The position numbers were made by a program, and so were the translations under genes. From contig JAFTGB010000012.1 in the NCBI GenBank assembly GCA_017458125.1, forward strand, positions 1-52,623: 52,623 bases of DNA, read 5' to 3'. The notes below the pieces were generated by a model that was not told the DNA's origin, did not search any database, and saw nothing but the letters and a program-made list of their open reading frames with translations. Source of the stretch: Prevotella sp. GTDB taxonomy: Bacteria > Bacteroidota > Bacteroidia > Bacteroidales > Bacteroidaceae. Below are positions 7,193 through 15,642 of this stretch, piece after piece. Position 1 is the stretch's first letter; every line of letters begins with the position of its first letter.

Positions 7193-8167
7193 TTATTTCA
7201 GCTTATTCACGGGAATCTCGTCCTTGTCGTTATAGTACAGGTTCTCGCCGGCCATACCCCAGATGAAGGTGTAGTAGTAGGTGCCGGCAGCGGCGTGGAT
7301 GCTCCACTCGGGCGACATGATAGCTTGCTCGTTGTGCAGCCAGACGACGCGGCTCTCCTGCGGCTCACCCATGATGTGGGCAATAGTCTGCGTCTCGGGC
7401 AGGTTGAAGTAGTAGTAGGCCTCGATGCGGCGGCCGTGGGTGTGCGGGGGCATGGTGTTCCATGCAGCGCCGGGGTTCAACTGCGTCAGGCCGAGCTGCA
7501 GCTGGCAGGGACCTTCCTCCAGAACGTCGTTGACGATGAGCTTGTAGACGGTGCGGTTGTTACACTCCTCCAAGGAGCCGACAGGTCCCCACACGGCGGC
7601 CTTCAGCGAACCCTTGCGGCCGTCCAACGTTATCCACTGCGTCTTGTAGTGCTGGTGGGCGGTGGCGGAGTTCAGGTAGAACTTGGCAGGCTTCGAGGCA
7701 TCCTTGGAACGGAACTCGACAACCTTGTTAACGTCCTTGTCCTTGCCGATGTGGCCGCGTCCGATGTAAAGGGCCTCCTTGGGCGACAGGGCATATTCCT
7801 TGCCGTCGACGATAACCCAGCCGTCGCCCTCGCCGCAGTTCACTACGCCGAGTTCACGGTTATACATGAAATATTTCTCCTTGATGGTCTTGTCGACGTC
7901 GAGTCCCAACTCCAGGAAGTTCTCTAACTTCAGCGTCTTGTGGACGGGCATGGCACCGCCGAAGATGAAACGGTCGTAGTGCGAGTAGGTCAGGTGAATC
8001 TTGTCGGCCTCCATCACCTTCTCCATCACGAAACGGTCGCGCAGCTTCTCGGTGGTGTAGTGCTTCACGTCGTCCGGATGGCATGCCGTCTGGAACTTTA
8101 CATCCTGCTGAGCCTGCATGCCCAGCGTGCCCATAAGCAGGGCAATGCTTAAAATGGTCTTTTTCAT
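7193..8167 (-). CDS. kduI: 5-dehydro-4-deoxy-D-glucuronate isomerase KduI with a signal peptide
   Basis: KduI turns 5-keto-4-deoxyuronate, from unsaturated pectin fragments, into 3-deoxy-D-glycero-2,5-hexodiulosonate. This 324-residue protein has the cupin metal site: H242, H244 and E249 in [15 protein letters not shown], and H291. The 49-residue spacing from H242 to H291 equals that of the E. coli ligands. The first 20 residues, [20 protein letters not shown], are a typical Sec signal peptide, which the cytosolic E. coli enzyme (278 residues) lacks. The mature enzyme is therefore predicted to be periplasmic, placing the step before uptake by the neighbouring transporters. The start is supported by good spacing after the EIIC gene (18 bp). 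Confidence 0.92.
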   Translation of the reverse strand: MKKTILSIALLMGTLGMQAQQDVKFQTACHPDDVKHYTTEKLRDRFVMEKVMEADKIHLTYSHYDRFIFGGAMPVHKTLKLENFLELGLDVDKTIKEKYFMYNRELGVVNCGEGDGWVIVDGKEYALSPKEALYIGRGHIGKDKDVNKVVEFRSKDASKPAKFYLNSATAHQHYKTQWITLDGRKGSLKAAVWGPVGSLEECNNRTVYKLIVNDVLEEGPCQLQLGLTQLNPGAAWNTMPPHTHGRRIEAYYYFNLPETQTIAHIMGEPQESRVVWLHNEQAIMSPEWSIHAAAGTYYYTFIWGMAGENLYYNDKDEIPVNKLK

Positions 8168-8185
8168 TTTCTTTATTGTTTTGTT

Positions 8186-9541
8186 TTATTTATCTTTAGC
8201 TATACGCATGCGGTTCCACACCACCATGCCAATGGTAATCAGCGTCAGCAGGCCAGCACCAATCCACTTCAGATAAGCCACGCACTTGTAGATGACCCAA
8301 CCGAAGAGACTGGAGGCGAAGTCAAGGGCGCCGCCCTCGAAGCCTGCGGGAATGTCGGCAGCCTTGTCGCCGGTCTGCTCAAACACGGTGTGGGCGGCCT
8401 GTGTGAAGGCGGGAGCCATGTCCGTGACGAAATAGAGGCCGATGGCCAGAGCTACCAGTCCGATGATGAACGTCTTGACAACGTTACCCTTGGTGAAGGG
8501 CAGAACCATGGGAAACAGGTAGAACATACCGGCCAGCGAGGCCAGAGGCAGGAACTGGTTGCCGGGCAGCACCACAGCCAGTCCTAAGGCTACGGGGATG
8601 AGCAGCAGCGAGACGACAAGTGTCGTGGGGTGGCCGATGACGACGGCTGGCGACATGCCGATATACACTTTCTTGCCGTTGAACTTCTGCTTCACCACCT
8701 CCTGCGTCTTCTCGGCGATAGGCTTCAGACCTTCAATGAACAGCGAGGTGATGCGGGGGATGAGCTCCATAACGGCACCCATGGTGACGCCGAGGAAGAG
8801 CACCTTCTTGATGTCGAGCTGAGCCAGCGCGCCGATGAGGCAGCCCACGATGACACCGAGGATGAGCGGCTCGCCCATGACGCCGAACTTCTTCTTCATT
8901 CCTTCGGCGTCAATGTTCAGCTTCTCAAAGCCGGGTATCTTGTCCAGGGCCTTGCCAATGAGCAGGGCGAAGGGTACGAAACTCTGGCAGAAGGGCTGGG
9001 GAATGCTGATGCCCTGCCACTCGGTATAGTATTCCTGGAACTTGTCGGCAGTCAGGTCGGCCATGACCAGCGTGATGATGTAGCACACGATGGCGGCGAA
9101 GTAGCCCCATGCCAACGACTCATCCATGACGAAGTAGGCCACGGCGCCGATGAAGGCAAAGTGCCAGTAGTTCCATAGGTCGATGTTGACGGTGCGCGTA
9201 CAGCCCGTGATGAGCAGCAGGAAGTTGACACCTAAGCAGATGGGGATGATGAGCGCGCCCACGGCGGTGTTATACGCCACGGCAGCAGCGGCCGGCCAAC
9301 CCATGTCAAACACCTTCAGCTGCAGGTCATAGAGCTTGGATATCTCGCTCAGCGGGCCTCCGAAGTTGGTAGTCAGCAGGGCTGTCACAATGCCCAAGCC
9401 CACAAAACCGACACCTACATAAAGGCCACTCTTCAGCGAGCGGCCGAACTTCAGCCCTATGCACAGGCCGATAATGGTGAAGAGGATGGGCATCATCACC
9501 GATGCGCCCAGACTAATAATGTAACTAAAGACTTGTTCCAT
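8186..9541 (-). CDS. Orphan PTS galactitol-type EIIC membrane permease
   Basis: 451 residues, strongly hydrophobic, with about ten to twelve membrane helices. The opening (ASVMMPILFTIIGLCIGLKFG) and the later KKVYIGMSPAVVIGHPTTL and LPGNQFLPLASLAG stretches match the EIIC-GAT (GatC) family. No EIIA, EIIB, HPr or EI gene is present in the window, and Bacteroidota normally lack a working PTS, so this probably acts as a secondary transporter. As first gene of the kduI-exuT-PL11 operon, its cargo should be a pectin-derived uronate or sugar. The start ATG at 9541 follows a leader with a perfect palindrome. Confidence 0.85.
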   Translation of the reverse strand: MEQVFSYIISLGASVMMPILFTIIGLCIGLKFGRSLKSGLYVGVGFVGLGIVTALLTTNFGGPLSEISKLYDLQLKVFDMGWPAAAAVAYNTAVGALIIPICLGVNFLLLITGCTRTVNIDLWNYWHFAFIGAVAYFVMDESLAWGYFAAIVCYIITLVMADLTADKFQEYYTEWQGISIPQPFCQSFVPFALLIGKALDKIPGFEKLNIDAEGMKKKFGVMGEPLILGVIVGCLIGALAQLDIKKVLFLGVTMGAVMELIPRITSLFIEGLKPIAEKTQEVVKQKFNGKKVYIGMSPAVVIGHPTTLVVSLLLIPVALGLAVVLPGNQFLPLASLAGMFYLFPMVLPFTKGNVVKTFIIGLVALAIGLYFVTDMAPAFTQAAHTVFEQTGDKAADIPAGFEGGALDFASSLFGWVIYKCVAYLKWIGAGLLTLITIGMVVWNRMRIAKDK

Positions 9542-9551
9542 TGTTTGTTAA

Positions 9552-9565
9552 AAATATCGATATTT
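9552..9565. promoter_or_regulatory. 14-bp perfect palindrome in the pectin-operon leader
   Basis: AAATATCGATATTT lies between the predicted transcription start (about 9586) and the EIIC start codon at 9541. A perfect 14-bp palindrome at this site is a good candidate operator for a repressor sensing pectin breakdown products. No regulator gene is adjacent. Confidence 0.45.
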
Positions 9566-9589
9566 GGTTTGTTTTAGTGTATTTGGTTG

Positions 9590-9597
9590 CAAAGATA
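9590..9597 (-). promoter_or_regulatory. -7 box of the pectin/uronate operon
   Basis: TATCTTTG on the minus strand, followed by CAACC, fits the Bacteroidota -7 consensus. The region where the -33 box should lie is occupied by the terminator hairpin of murF-alr, so the promoter may need an activator. Confidence 0.6.
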
Positions 9598-9598
9598 A

Positions 9599-9636
9599 TA
9601 AAAAAGGACGAATTAAAAGAATTAATGCGTCCTTAT
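9599..9636 (-). terminator. Terminator of murF-alr
   Basis: On the minus strand AAGGACG, then ATTAATT, a short loop, AATT and CGTCCTT form a long hairpin followed by a T run. It begins about 25 bp after the stop of murF-alr and separates it from the pectin operon. Confidence 0.8.
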
Positions 9637-9643
9637 TTTTGCG

Positions 9644-9653
9644 TAAACGTTTA
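9644..9653. promoter_or_regulatory. TAAACGTTTA palindrome upstream of the pectin operon
   Basis: A perfect 10-bp palindrome with a central CG, as in many LacI-family operators, lies about 47 bp upstream of the -7 box of the pectin operon and 8 bp after the murF-alr stop. The regulator is unknown, and the site could also arise by chance. Confidence 0.3.
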
Positions 9654-9660
9654 AAATCAA

Positions 9661-12048
9661 TCAATCTTGGAAGTAAACCTTCTTCACACGCGAGCTGACG
9701 CTGGTCAGCACTTCGTAGGGGATGGTGTCGAGGATGTCACTGAGCACACTGGCAGGCAGATGCTCGCCAAAGATTTCCACCTGGTCGCCCTCGTGGCAGG
9801 GAATGCCGGTGACGTCAATCATGGCTACATCCATGCAGATGTTGCCTACGTAGGGAGCCTTCTGCCCGTTGACCAAGCAATAGCCTGCCCCGCGCCCCAA
9901 GTGGCGGTTCAAGCCGTCGGCATAGCCTATGGGGATGGCGGCGATGACGCTGTCACGCGTCAGGATGCCCTTGCGCGAATAGCCCACCGTCTCGTCCTTG
10001 GGCACGTTGCGCAGCTGCAGTATGGTGGTCTTGAGGGTTGACACAGGTTCCAAAGAGGCCTGCTTGGCCTCGCGCGGGTCATAGCCATAGAGTCCCAGTC
10101 CCAAGCGGCACATGTCGAGCTGCCGCTCGGGGAAGTGCTCGATGGCGGCCGAGTTGTCCATGTGTCGCAGTATCTTGTGGCTAAAGGCAGCCTGCAAGCG
10201 TTGGCTGGCTTTGTCGAAGCGTTCAAACTGCATGGCAGAGAAACGGTCGAAGTCGTCGCTATCGCTGCCCACAAAGTGGCTGAACACGGAGCGCGGGATG
10301 ATGGCATTCTGGCTCTTCAGCCGACGGATGACCTCGTCGATGTCACGTTCCGGGTCGAAACCGAGGCGGTGCATGCCTGTGTCGAGCTTGATGTGGACGG
10401 GCCAACCAGTGATACCCTCCTTCTCTGCGGCGCGGATGAGGGCGTCCATCAGGCGGAAGGAGTAGACCTCGGGTTCCAAGTCGTAGTCGAACATGGTCTT
10501 GAAGGCCGTCATCTCGGGGTTCATCACCATAATGTTCTGCGTGATACCGTTGCGGCGCAGCGTGACGCCCTCGTCGGCCACGGCCACGGCTAAATAGTCG
10601 ACGCGGTGTTCCTGCAGCGTCTTAGCCACCTCGACGGCTCCGGCACCGTAGGCGTCGGCCTTGACCATACACACCAGCTTGGTCTCCGGTTTCAGGAACG
10701 AGCGGTAGTAGTTGAGGTTGTTGACCAGCGCGTTGAGGTTGACTTCTAGTATGGTCTCATGCACTTTCTGTTCCAGCCGTTCGCTGATGCGGTCGAAGCC
10801 AAAGGGGCGTGCCCCTTTGATAAGCACCACCTCGTCGTGCAACTGGCGGAACGCGTTGCTGTTCAGGAAGTCGTCGGTAGTAGTAAAAAACTGAGAGGAG
10901 TGAAGCGTGAAGCGTGAGGAATGAGCGCTGATGTGCGGACCGATGGCTATGAGTTTGTTGACGCCGCGCTTCACACACAGCGTGTTCACCTCGTCATACA
11001 GTTCCGCGTCAGACATGCCGCTCTGGTAGATGTCGCTGAGTATCAGCGTGCGGCGTGTCTCCTCGCGCCGCGACATGAAATCAAGTGCAATGTCAAGCGA
11101 GTTGATGTCGGAGTTGTAGGAGTCGTTGATGAGCGTGCAGCCGTGCTGTCCCTCCTTGACCTCCAACCGCATGGCTACAGGTTCCAGCCGGGCCATGCGT
11201 TCGCGGAGCTGTTCAGGGGTTACGCCTAAGTAGAGAGCCGTGGCAGCCACCGCCAAGGAGCACTCCACGGAGGCCTCGTCGCTGAACGGCAACTGGTACA
11301 TGCCGGCCAGCTCCTCCCTGCGCCAGCCAATCCTTTTGCCCCTGAAGTCGGAACGGCGCACACATCGGCTTACCAGGTCGTCGTCGGCATTGTAGATGAT
11401 GACCTGTGCGTCATGGAACAGGCGCAGCTTCTCCATGCACTTCTCCTCCAAAGAACGGAAGTTCTCCTGATGGGCAGCACCTATCGATGTCAGCACGCCA
11501 ATGGTGGGCTGGATGATGTCGCGCAGACGCTCCATCTCGCCCAACTGGCTGATGCCGGCTTCAAAGAGTCCTATCTCGGTCTGCTCGTTCAGCAGCCATA
11601 CGCTCAGGGGCACGCCAATCTGCGAGTTGTAGCTTTTGGGCGACCGCGTAACAGCATGGTCGGGCGAAAGCACCTGATAGAGCCACTCCTTAACCATGGT
11701 CTTGCCGTTGGAGCCGGTAATGCCCACGATGGGGATGTCGAACTCGTCGCGGTGCCGCTCGGCCAGTCGCTGCAAGGCAGCCAAGGGTGACGGTACGACG
11801 AGGAAGTTAGCGTCCCCTTCGGGGGACGAAGGGGGAGCATCCACCACAAAGTTTCTCACGCCACGCCGATACAGGTCTGCGATATAGCGGTGGCCGTCGT
11901 TGCGCTGGGTCTTCAGCGCAAAGAACAGTGTCTCTTCAGGAAAACATAGTGAGCGGCTGTCGGTCAGCAGCCACCCTATCTGTGCGTCGGCTGTGCCGAT
12001 GCGCCGCGCTCCGATGAGCGTCGTAATCTTTTCTATGGTGTAATTCAT
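9661..12048 (-). CDS. alr: Bifunctional MurF ligase / alanine racemase
   Basis: 795 residues, the MurF-Alr fusion typical of Bacteroidota. The MurF half (about 1-425) adds D-Ala-D-Ala to UDP-MurNAc-tripeptide and has the ATP loop GITGSNGKT (109-117) and LINDSYNSD (306-314). The Alr half (about 430-795) makes D-alanine, with the PLP lysine in MVKADAYGAG (K463) and the second catalytic tyrosine in ETVGYSRKG (Y690). Two in-frame oddities interrupt the MurF half. Residues 376-387 (HSSRFTLHSSQF) are encoded by 7-bp repeats, and residues 72-79 (PPSSPEGD) by a palindromic GC-rich hairpin. The start overlaps the end of the GSCFA gene (ATGA). Confidence 0.95.
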   Translation of the reverse strand: MNYTIEKITTLIGARRIGTADAQIGWLLTDSRSLCFPEETLFFALKTQRNDGHRYIADLYRRGVRNFVVDAPPSSPEGDANFLVVPSPLAALQRLAERHRDEFDIPIVGITGSNGKTMVKEWLYQVLSPDHAVTRSPKSYNSQIGVPLSVWLLNEQTEIGLFEAGISQLGEMERLRDIIQPTIGVLTSIGAAHQENFRSLEEKCMEKLRLFHDAQVIIYNADDDLVSRCVRRSDFRGKRIGWRREELAGMYQLPFSDEASVECSLAVAATALYLGVTPEQLRERMARLEPVAMRLEVKEGQHGCTLINDSYNSDINSLDIALDFMSRREETRRTLILSDIYQSGMSDAELYDEVNTLCVKRGVNKLIAIGPHISAHSSRFTLHSSQFFTTTDDFLNSNAFRQLHDEVVLIKGARPFGFDRISERLEQKVHETILEVNLNALVNNLNYYRSFLKPETKLVCMVKADAYGAGAVEVAKTLQEHRVDYLAVAVADEGVTLRRNGITQNIMVMNPEMTAFKTMFDYDLEPEVYSFRLMDALIRAAEKEGITGWPVHIKLDTGMHRLGFDPERDIDEVIRRLKSQNAIIPRSVFSHFVGSDSDDFDRFSAMQFERFDKASQRLQAAFSHKILRHMDNSAAIEHFPERQLDMCRLGLGLYGYDPREAKQASLEPVSTLKTTILQLRNVPKDETVGYSRKGILTRDSVIAAIPIGYADGLNRHLGRGAGYCLVNGQKAPYVGNICMDVAMIDVTGIPCHEGDQVEIFGEHLPASVLSDILDTIPYEVLTSVSSRVKKVYFQD
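10891..10925. repeat. 7-bp repeat array inside murF-alr
   Basis: Five consecutive units of the type GAGTGAA, GCGTGAA, GCGTGAG and GAATGAG lie in frame in the gene and add an HSSRFTLHSS-like insertion between the MurF core and the Alr half. Confidence 0.8.
11812..11834. repeat. GC-rich palindrome inserted in frame in murF
   Basis: GTCCCC-TTCG-GGGGAC is a perfect hairpin with a UUCG-type tetraloop, overlapped by CCCCTTCG/CGAAGGGG. It lies inside the coding region and encodes PPSSPEGD, which looks like an insertion in a loop of the N-terminal MurF domain. Similar CCCCTTCG palindromes are common between Bacteroidales genes. Confidence 0.5.
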
Positions 12049-12887
12049 AGTGCAAAGGTAGGATATTTCTTTCGTATCGCATCTACTTTTAACATAGTTT
12101 TATCCATGAAAGCCTGATAATCGGCACTGTCCGGATGGAACGGCTTATGGCTGAGTGCCTGTTTCAGGGGGCGCCACTCTTCAAGATAAGCCTTGGCCTC
12201 AGCCGAGAAGCAGCTATCCACCAGCCGCTCCCAGATGTATTCGACAGCCTGCTGCGAGGGGTGCAGCATGTCAGCGGCGTAGAAGCGGTAGTCGCGCAAC
12301 TCGTCCATCATAATCTCATACGACGGGAAGTAGTGAGTTGAGGGGTGAAGGTTGAGGGGTGAAGGTTGAGGGTTGAGAGTTGACATTTCTGCCTTCAGCA
12401 GATGGTCGACAGCCAGCAGCAGGGTGGCCTTGGACAGCTGACTTTCATGGTAACCGTATTTACGGTAACGGATGGGACTGACCGTCAGCACGACGCGCAC
12501 CTCAGGATTGCGCTGCCGCAGCAGGTCTACGGCTTGCTGCAGAGCAGTCTCACATTCGGCGACGCTCAACACTTCCTCCTGAAAGAGGCTCTGCGGACGC
12601 TTCGCGCAGTTGTCCACAATCTCGCCCGTAGCCTTCAGCCGGTAGACGTGGTTGGTGCCCAGCGTCAAGAAGACGGTACGCGGATGGCCTGTATAGCGCG
12701 CTATGGTATGCAGTACCGACACAGGATTATACATGGTACCATACGGATTGACCGTCACCGGGAAGCCCTCCTCACGGAACCGCTGTCCGATGGCATCAGC
12801 GAAGCACGACCCGACAAAGAGCATCTCCTCGCAAGGCGCTATCTCGAAGTCCGCCTTCGGTATATCTATGACCGTCCTAAACTCCAC
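12045..12887 (-). CDS. GSCFA domain protein, GTG start
   Basis: 280 residues carrying the family signature GSCFA at 26-30 after FRTVIDIPKADFEI, then NPYGTMYNPVSV and TLGTNHVYR. GSCFA proteins are SGNH-like and predicted to be hydrolases or acyl-transfer enzymes, and their true substrate is not known. Residues 168-185 (MSTLNPQPSPLNLHPSTH) come from an in-frame array of 7-bp repeats and look inserted. No ATG exists between the upstream in-frame stop and the conserved start. The only good start is GTG at 12887, immediately after another heptamer array (12893-12926). The gene lies between fkp and murF-alr and overlaps the latter by 4 bp. Confidence 0.85.
   Translation of the reverse strand: MEFRTVIDIPKADFEIAPCEEMLFVGSCFADAIGQRFREEGFPVTVNPYGTMYNPVSVLHTIARYTGHPRTVFLTLGTNHVYRLKATGEIVDNCAKRPQSLFQEEVLSVAECETALQQAVDLLRQRNPEVRVVLTVSPIRYRKYGYHESQLSKATLLLAVDHLLKAEMSTLNPQPSPLNLHPSTHYFPSYEIMMDELRDYRFYAADMLHPSQQAVEYIWERLVDSCFSAEAKAYLEEWRPLKQALSHKPFHPDSADYQAFMDKTMLKVDAIRKKYPTFAL
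12334..12383. repeat. 7-bp repeat array inside the GSCFA gene
   Basis: Seven units alternating GGTTGAG and GGGTGAA (plus strand) in frame inside the gene, encoding a Pro/Leu/Asn-rich insertion. Confidence 0.85.
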
Positions 12888-12892
12888 CTCGA

Positions 12893-12926
12893 AAACTATG
12901 AACTATAAACTATGAACTATTAACTA
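12893..12926. repeat. 7-bp repeat array between fkp and the GSCFA gene
   Basis: Units of the type AACTATG fill the gap between fkp and the GSCFA gene. The fkp stop codon (TAG, 12924-12926) lies at one edge, and the GTG start of the GSCFA gene lies a few bases beyond the other. Confidence 0.85.
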
Positions 12927-15641
12927 ACTGCGGCTCACCTGCAGTCCTGTCTTCGACAGCGTCATGTCGACGAACCGTGCATTAGCATTAGGCTGTGCGG
13001 CAGTCAGCGTCTGCTTGATGCGCGCCGCCGCCTCCGGGTCCTTGGCCACCATGTAGAGGAAGCCGCCACCACCGGCCCCGGGCAGTTTGTAGCCTAAGCA
13101 GAGGTCGTCGACCATACTGGTGATGCGCTGCACGCTCTCGGGGTTGGTGCCGCTGTCGATGAGCTGGTTCTGCTGCCACGTCTTGCGCACCAGCATTCCC
13201 AACTGGCGGAAGTCCTGCCGCTGAATGGCCTCATACGTGTCCTGAGCATGCGCCTTCATAGCCCGCAGCTGACGCAGTTCGCCACCATGGTTGAGGAACA
13301 TGCGGCGCACTATCTCGGCCAGTATCTTCTTGGCCGTGCGCGTGACGCCCGTATAGTACAACAAGTGGCACTGAGCATACTCCGGCTGGGTATAGAGACC
13401 ATCGGGCAGCCAGCGCACCAACGGGTTCTGGTCGAAGCCGCGCTGCGTCTCCAACAGCTTCACGCCGGCTAAGACACCGCCAAACTGGTCCTGCCAACCG
13501 CCGCCGGTGGTCAGCAGCTGTTCCAGCACCAACGTTCGCTTGCCTATCTCGTTCTTGTCCCAACCCAAGCCGCAGAAATCGCTGACGGCTCCCAACACGG
13601 TGGAAGCCAGAATGCTGGACGTGCCCAGTCCGCTGCCTGCCGGTATGGCCGACAGCAGCGTCAGCTCTATGCCGCTGCCGAAGGCCTCCAACTGTGCCTG
13701 CAGCGAAGGATAGTCCTGCGCCGAGAAACCAGGCAGGAAACCGGCCAAGGCCAGTGCCGCCTTGGGTATGGAGAAGGGTGAGCCTACCTTATTATATGCT
13801 GCCAACTGCTCGTAGGTCGTTATCTGTTCCATGGCACCGAGGTCGATGCTGCGCAGTATGATGTGCGGCTGCCGACACGGTTTGACGTAGGCCTGCAAGG
13901 GCGGCTGGCCGTTCAGCTCTATGGCGATATTGACCACCGAGCCACCTTCCATCAGGCAATAGGGCGGCGTGTCTGTCCAGCCGCCGGCCAAGTCGATGCG
14001 CACCGGCGAACGCCCCCACACAATCTGGTCCTGATAGACGGACAGCCGCGGCTGCTGCCTGACGGCCAGTGCACTCTCCGTCAACCCCTCACGCAATAGC
14101 GAAAAGGCGCGGTTGCTGTCGCCACGGAACATGGCGTCATGGATGCGCGTCATCAGTGGGGCATCGTCGTCGACGGGTGCCGGCATGGGCAGCTGCAACG
14201 CACTGAACTCGCGGGCGGCGTCATCCAAGTCCAACTGGTAGAAGACGCTGTGCTGCCAGTTGCGGGCCATGGCTGGCCAGTTGCTGCTGCGGAAGTGGCG
14301 CCGCTGTACAAAGAGGCGCCGCAGGTTGGCCTCGTTGCTGATGTCCTCGGCGGAGAGCATGGGGCACTGGGCCTGGGACTTGCTGCATTGGCCGTTGAGC
14401 CATGCCGCTATCTCCGTCACACTGTCCACCACGGGGAAACGCTTCTCCTGCTGTTCCTTGCCAGCGAAGCGGTCGTCAATATGGTAGCGGCGCACACAGT
14501 ATTGTGTCTCGCCTATGGGTATGACGTCAATGCACTCGCCGGGAGCAAGCGTCACGGTCCAGTCGTTGTCAGGCACTCCAGTCACGATATTGTCACGCGT
14601 CAGCGTCCAGTGGCTGCCGACGCAGCTGTTCTCCACCCAGATGTTCTGGTTGTCCTGCGTGAACTTGCACTGTGTCACGGCGTTCTGCGTGAAGATGCTG
14701 GGGTGCGGCTTGCGGTCGTGGTGCATGATGTCGCGCTGGTCGTTGACGATGTTCTGGATGGCCACCGTCGACGATATCATCTCGCGGCTGGTGCCGAAAT
14801 GGTAGAACTCGCCACCCTGCAACGGGACGATGGCCACCGAGAGCTCACGCAGCTCCGGGTCGTCAATGGTGGGATGGGTGCCTAACGTGCAGCCGAACTC
14901 GGAGTAGAGGTCGTATTCTTTGAGGTGAGAGGTGAGAGATGAGAGGTGAGCGTTCTCACTGTCTGCCATGCTGCGCTTCATCAGCAGCCTGACGGCGCGG
15001 TCGCTGAGCATCCATACGCCGATGTCGGTCAGGTAGTAGTGGTCTTTCTGCAGTGCCGTCAGCTGTTCAGTCGAGGGCTTCTGCAGCATCATCTTCAGCA
15101 CACCGGGGTTACGGCGGTCGCTGACAAAGACACCGTGGTTCTTGGCCACTGAGGCGTCGAGCCACAGACCGTAGCACACCACGTCGGCGTCGGGCACGGA
15201 GCCGATGCGCTCAGCAGCACGCACATAGACGTCGCCGCTGACTATCATCGTGGTCAGCCGCCGCGGGGCCTGAGCCATCATGCGCTCATAGAGCGGCAGC
15301 TGCAAGTCGAGCAGCGTCTGCGACAGCCGCTGGCCGCGCTCCCAACGGAACACGGGTATGGGGGTGAGTATCTTGCCGCTGGGCGCGTAGGCCGGCAGTC
15401 GGCGGCTCTGTCCGCCGGCATGCAGCACGATGCGCCGTTCGCTGGACAGCCACTGGTCGAGGGACTGTCCGCTGCCCTCATGCTGCCAGGCCTGCATGAG
15501 AAGCCATGTGGTGCCTCCCCCTGAGCCGAGCTTGTGGCCTACCGGGTCGTTAGTACAGAAATATTCTTCGCGCGAGAAACCCGTCACGTCGTGGAAGCTC
15601 TCCACGAGGTTAGGCGGCAACGATAACAGTTTCTTCATCAT
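12924..15641 (-). CDS. fkp: Bifunctional L-fucokinase / L-fucose-1-phosphate guanylyltransferase
   Basis: 905 residues from the ATG at 15641, which directly follows the YfhO stop. The reading frame is open further upstream, but that stretch lies inside the YfhO gene. Fkp makes GDP-fucose from free L-fucose for fucosylating capsule and surface glycoproteins. The N-terminal half is the guanylyltransferase (GGGTT at 41-45, LHAGGQSRRLPAYAPSGK at 73-90). The C-terminal part is a GHMP kinase (PAGSGLGTSS at 667-676, PGAGGGGF at 854-861). Residues 230-241 (NAHLSSLTSHLK) are encoded by 7-bp repeats and look inserted in the guanylyltransferase half. Co-transcription with the YfhO gene is likely. Confidence 0.95.
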   Translation of the reverse strand: MMKKLLSLPPNLVESFHDVTGFSREEYFCTNDPVGHKLGSGGGTTWLLMQAWQHEGSGQSLDQWLSSERRIVLHAGGQSRRLPAYAPSGKILTPIPVFRWERGQRLSQTLLDLQLPLYERMMAQAPRRLTTMIVSGDVYVRAAERIGSVPDADVVCYGLWLDASVAKNHGVFVSDRRNPGVLKMMLQKPSTEQLTALQKDHYYLTDIGVWMLSDRAVRLLMKRSMADSENAHLSSLTSHLKEYDLYSEFGCTLGTHPTIDDPELRELSVAIVPLQGGEFYHFGTSREMISSTVAIQNIVNDQRDIMHHDRKPHPSIFTQNAVTQCKFTQDNQNIWVENSCVGSHWTLTRDNIVTGVPDNDWTVTLAPGECIDVIPIGETQYCVRRYHIDDRFAGKEQQEKRFPVVDSVTEIAAWLNGQCSKSQAQCPMLSAEDISNEANLRRLFVQRRHFRSSNWPAMARNWQHSVFYQLDLDDAAREFSALQLPMPAPVDDDAPLMTRIHDAMFRGDSNRAFSLLREGLTESALAVRQQPRLSVYQDQIVWGRSPVRIDLAGGWTDTPPYCLMEGGSVVNIAIELNGQPPLQAYVKPCRQPHIILRSIDLGAMEQITTYEQLAAYNKVGSPFSIPKAALALAGFLPGFSAQDYPSLQAQLEAFGSGIELTLLSAIPAGSGLGTSSILASTVLGAVSDFCGLGWDKNEIGKRTLVLEQLLTTGGGWQDQFGGVLAGVKLLETQRGFDQNPLVRWLPDGLYTQPEYAQCHLLYYTGVTRTAKKILAEIVRRMFLNHGGELRQLRAMKAHAQDTYEAIQRQDFRQLGMLVRKTWQQNQLIDSGTNPESVQRITSMVDDLCLGYKLPGAGGGGFLYMVAKDPEAAARIKQTLTAAQPNANARFVDMTLSKTGLQVSRS
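14922..14950. repeat. 7-bp repeat array inside fkp
   Basis: Four units GAGGTGA, GAGGTGA, GAGATGA and GAGGTGA (plus strand) in frame within fkp, encoding a HLSSLTSHL-like insertion. Confidence 0.85.
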
Positions 15642-15642
15642 A

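Noticed and set aside
12334-12383. Heptamer arrays considered as a CRISPR array
   Set aside because: Units are only 7 bp with no spacers of constant length, and there are no cas genes.
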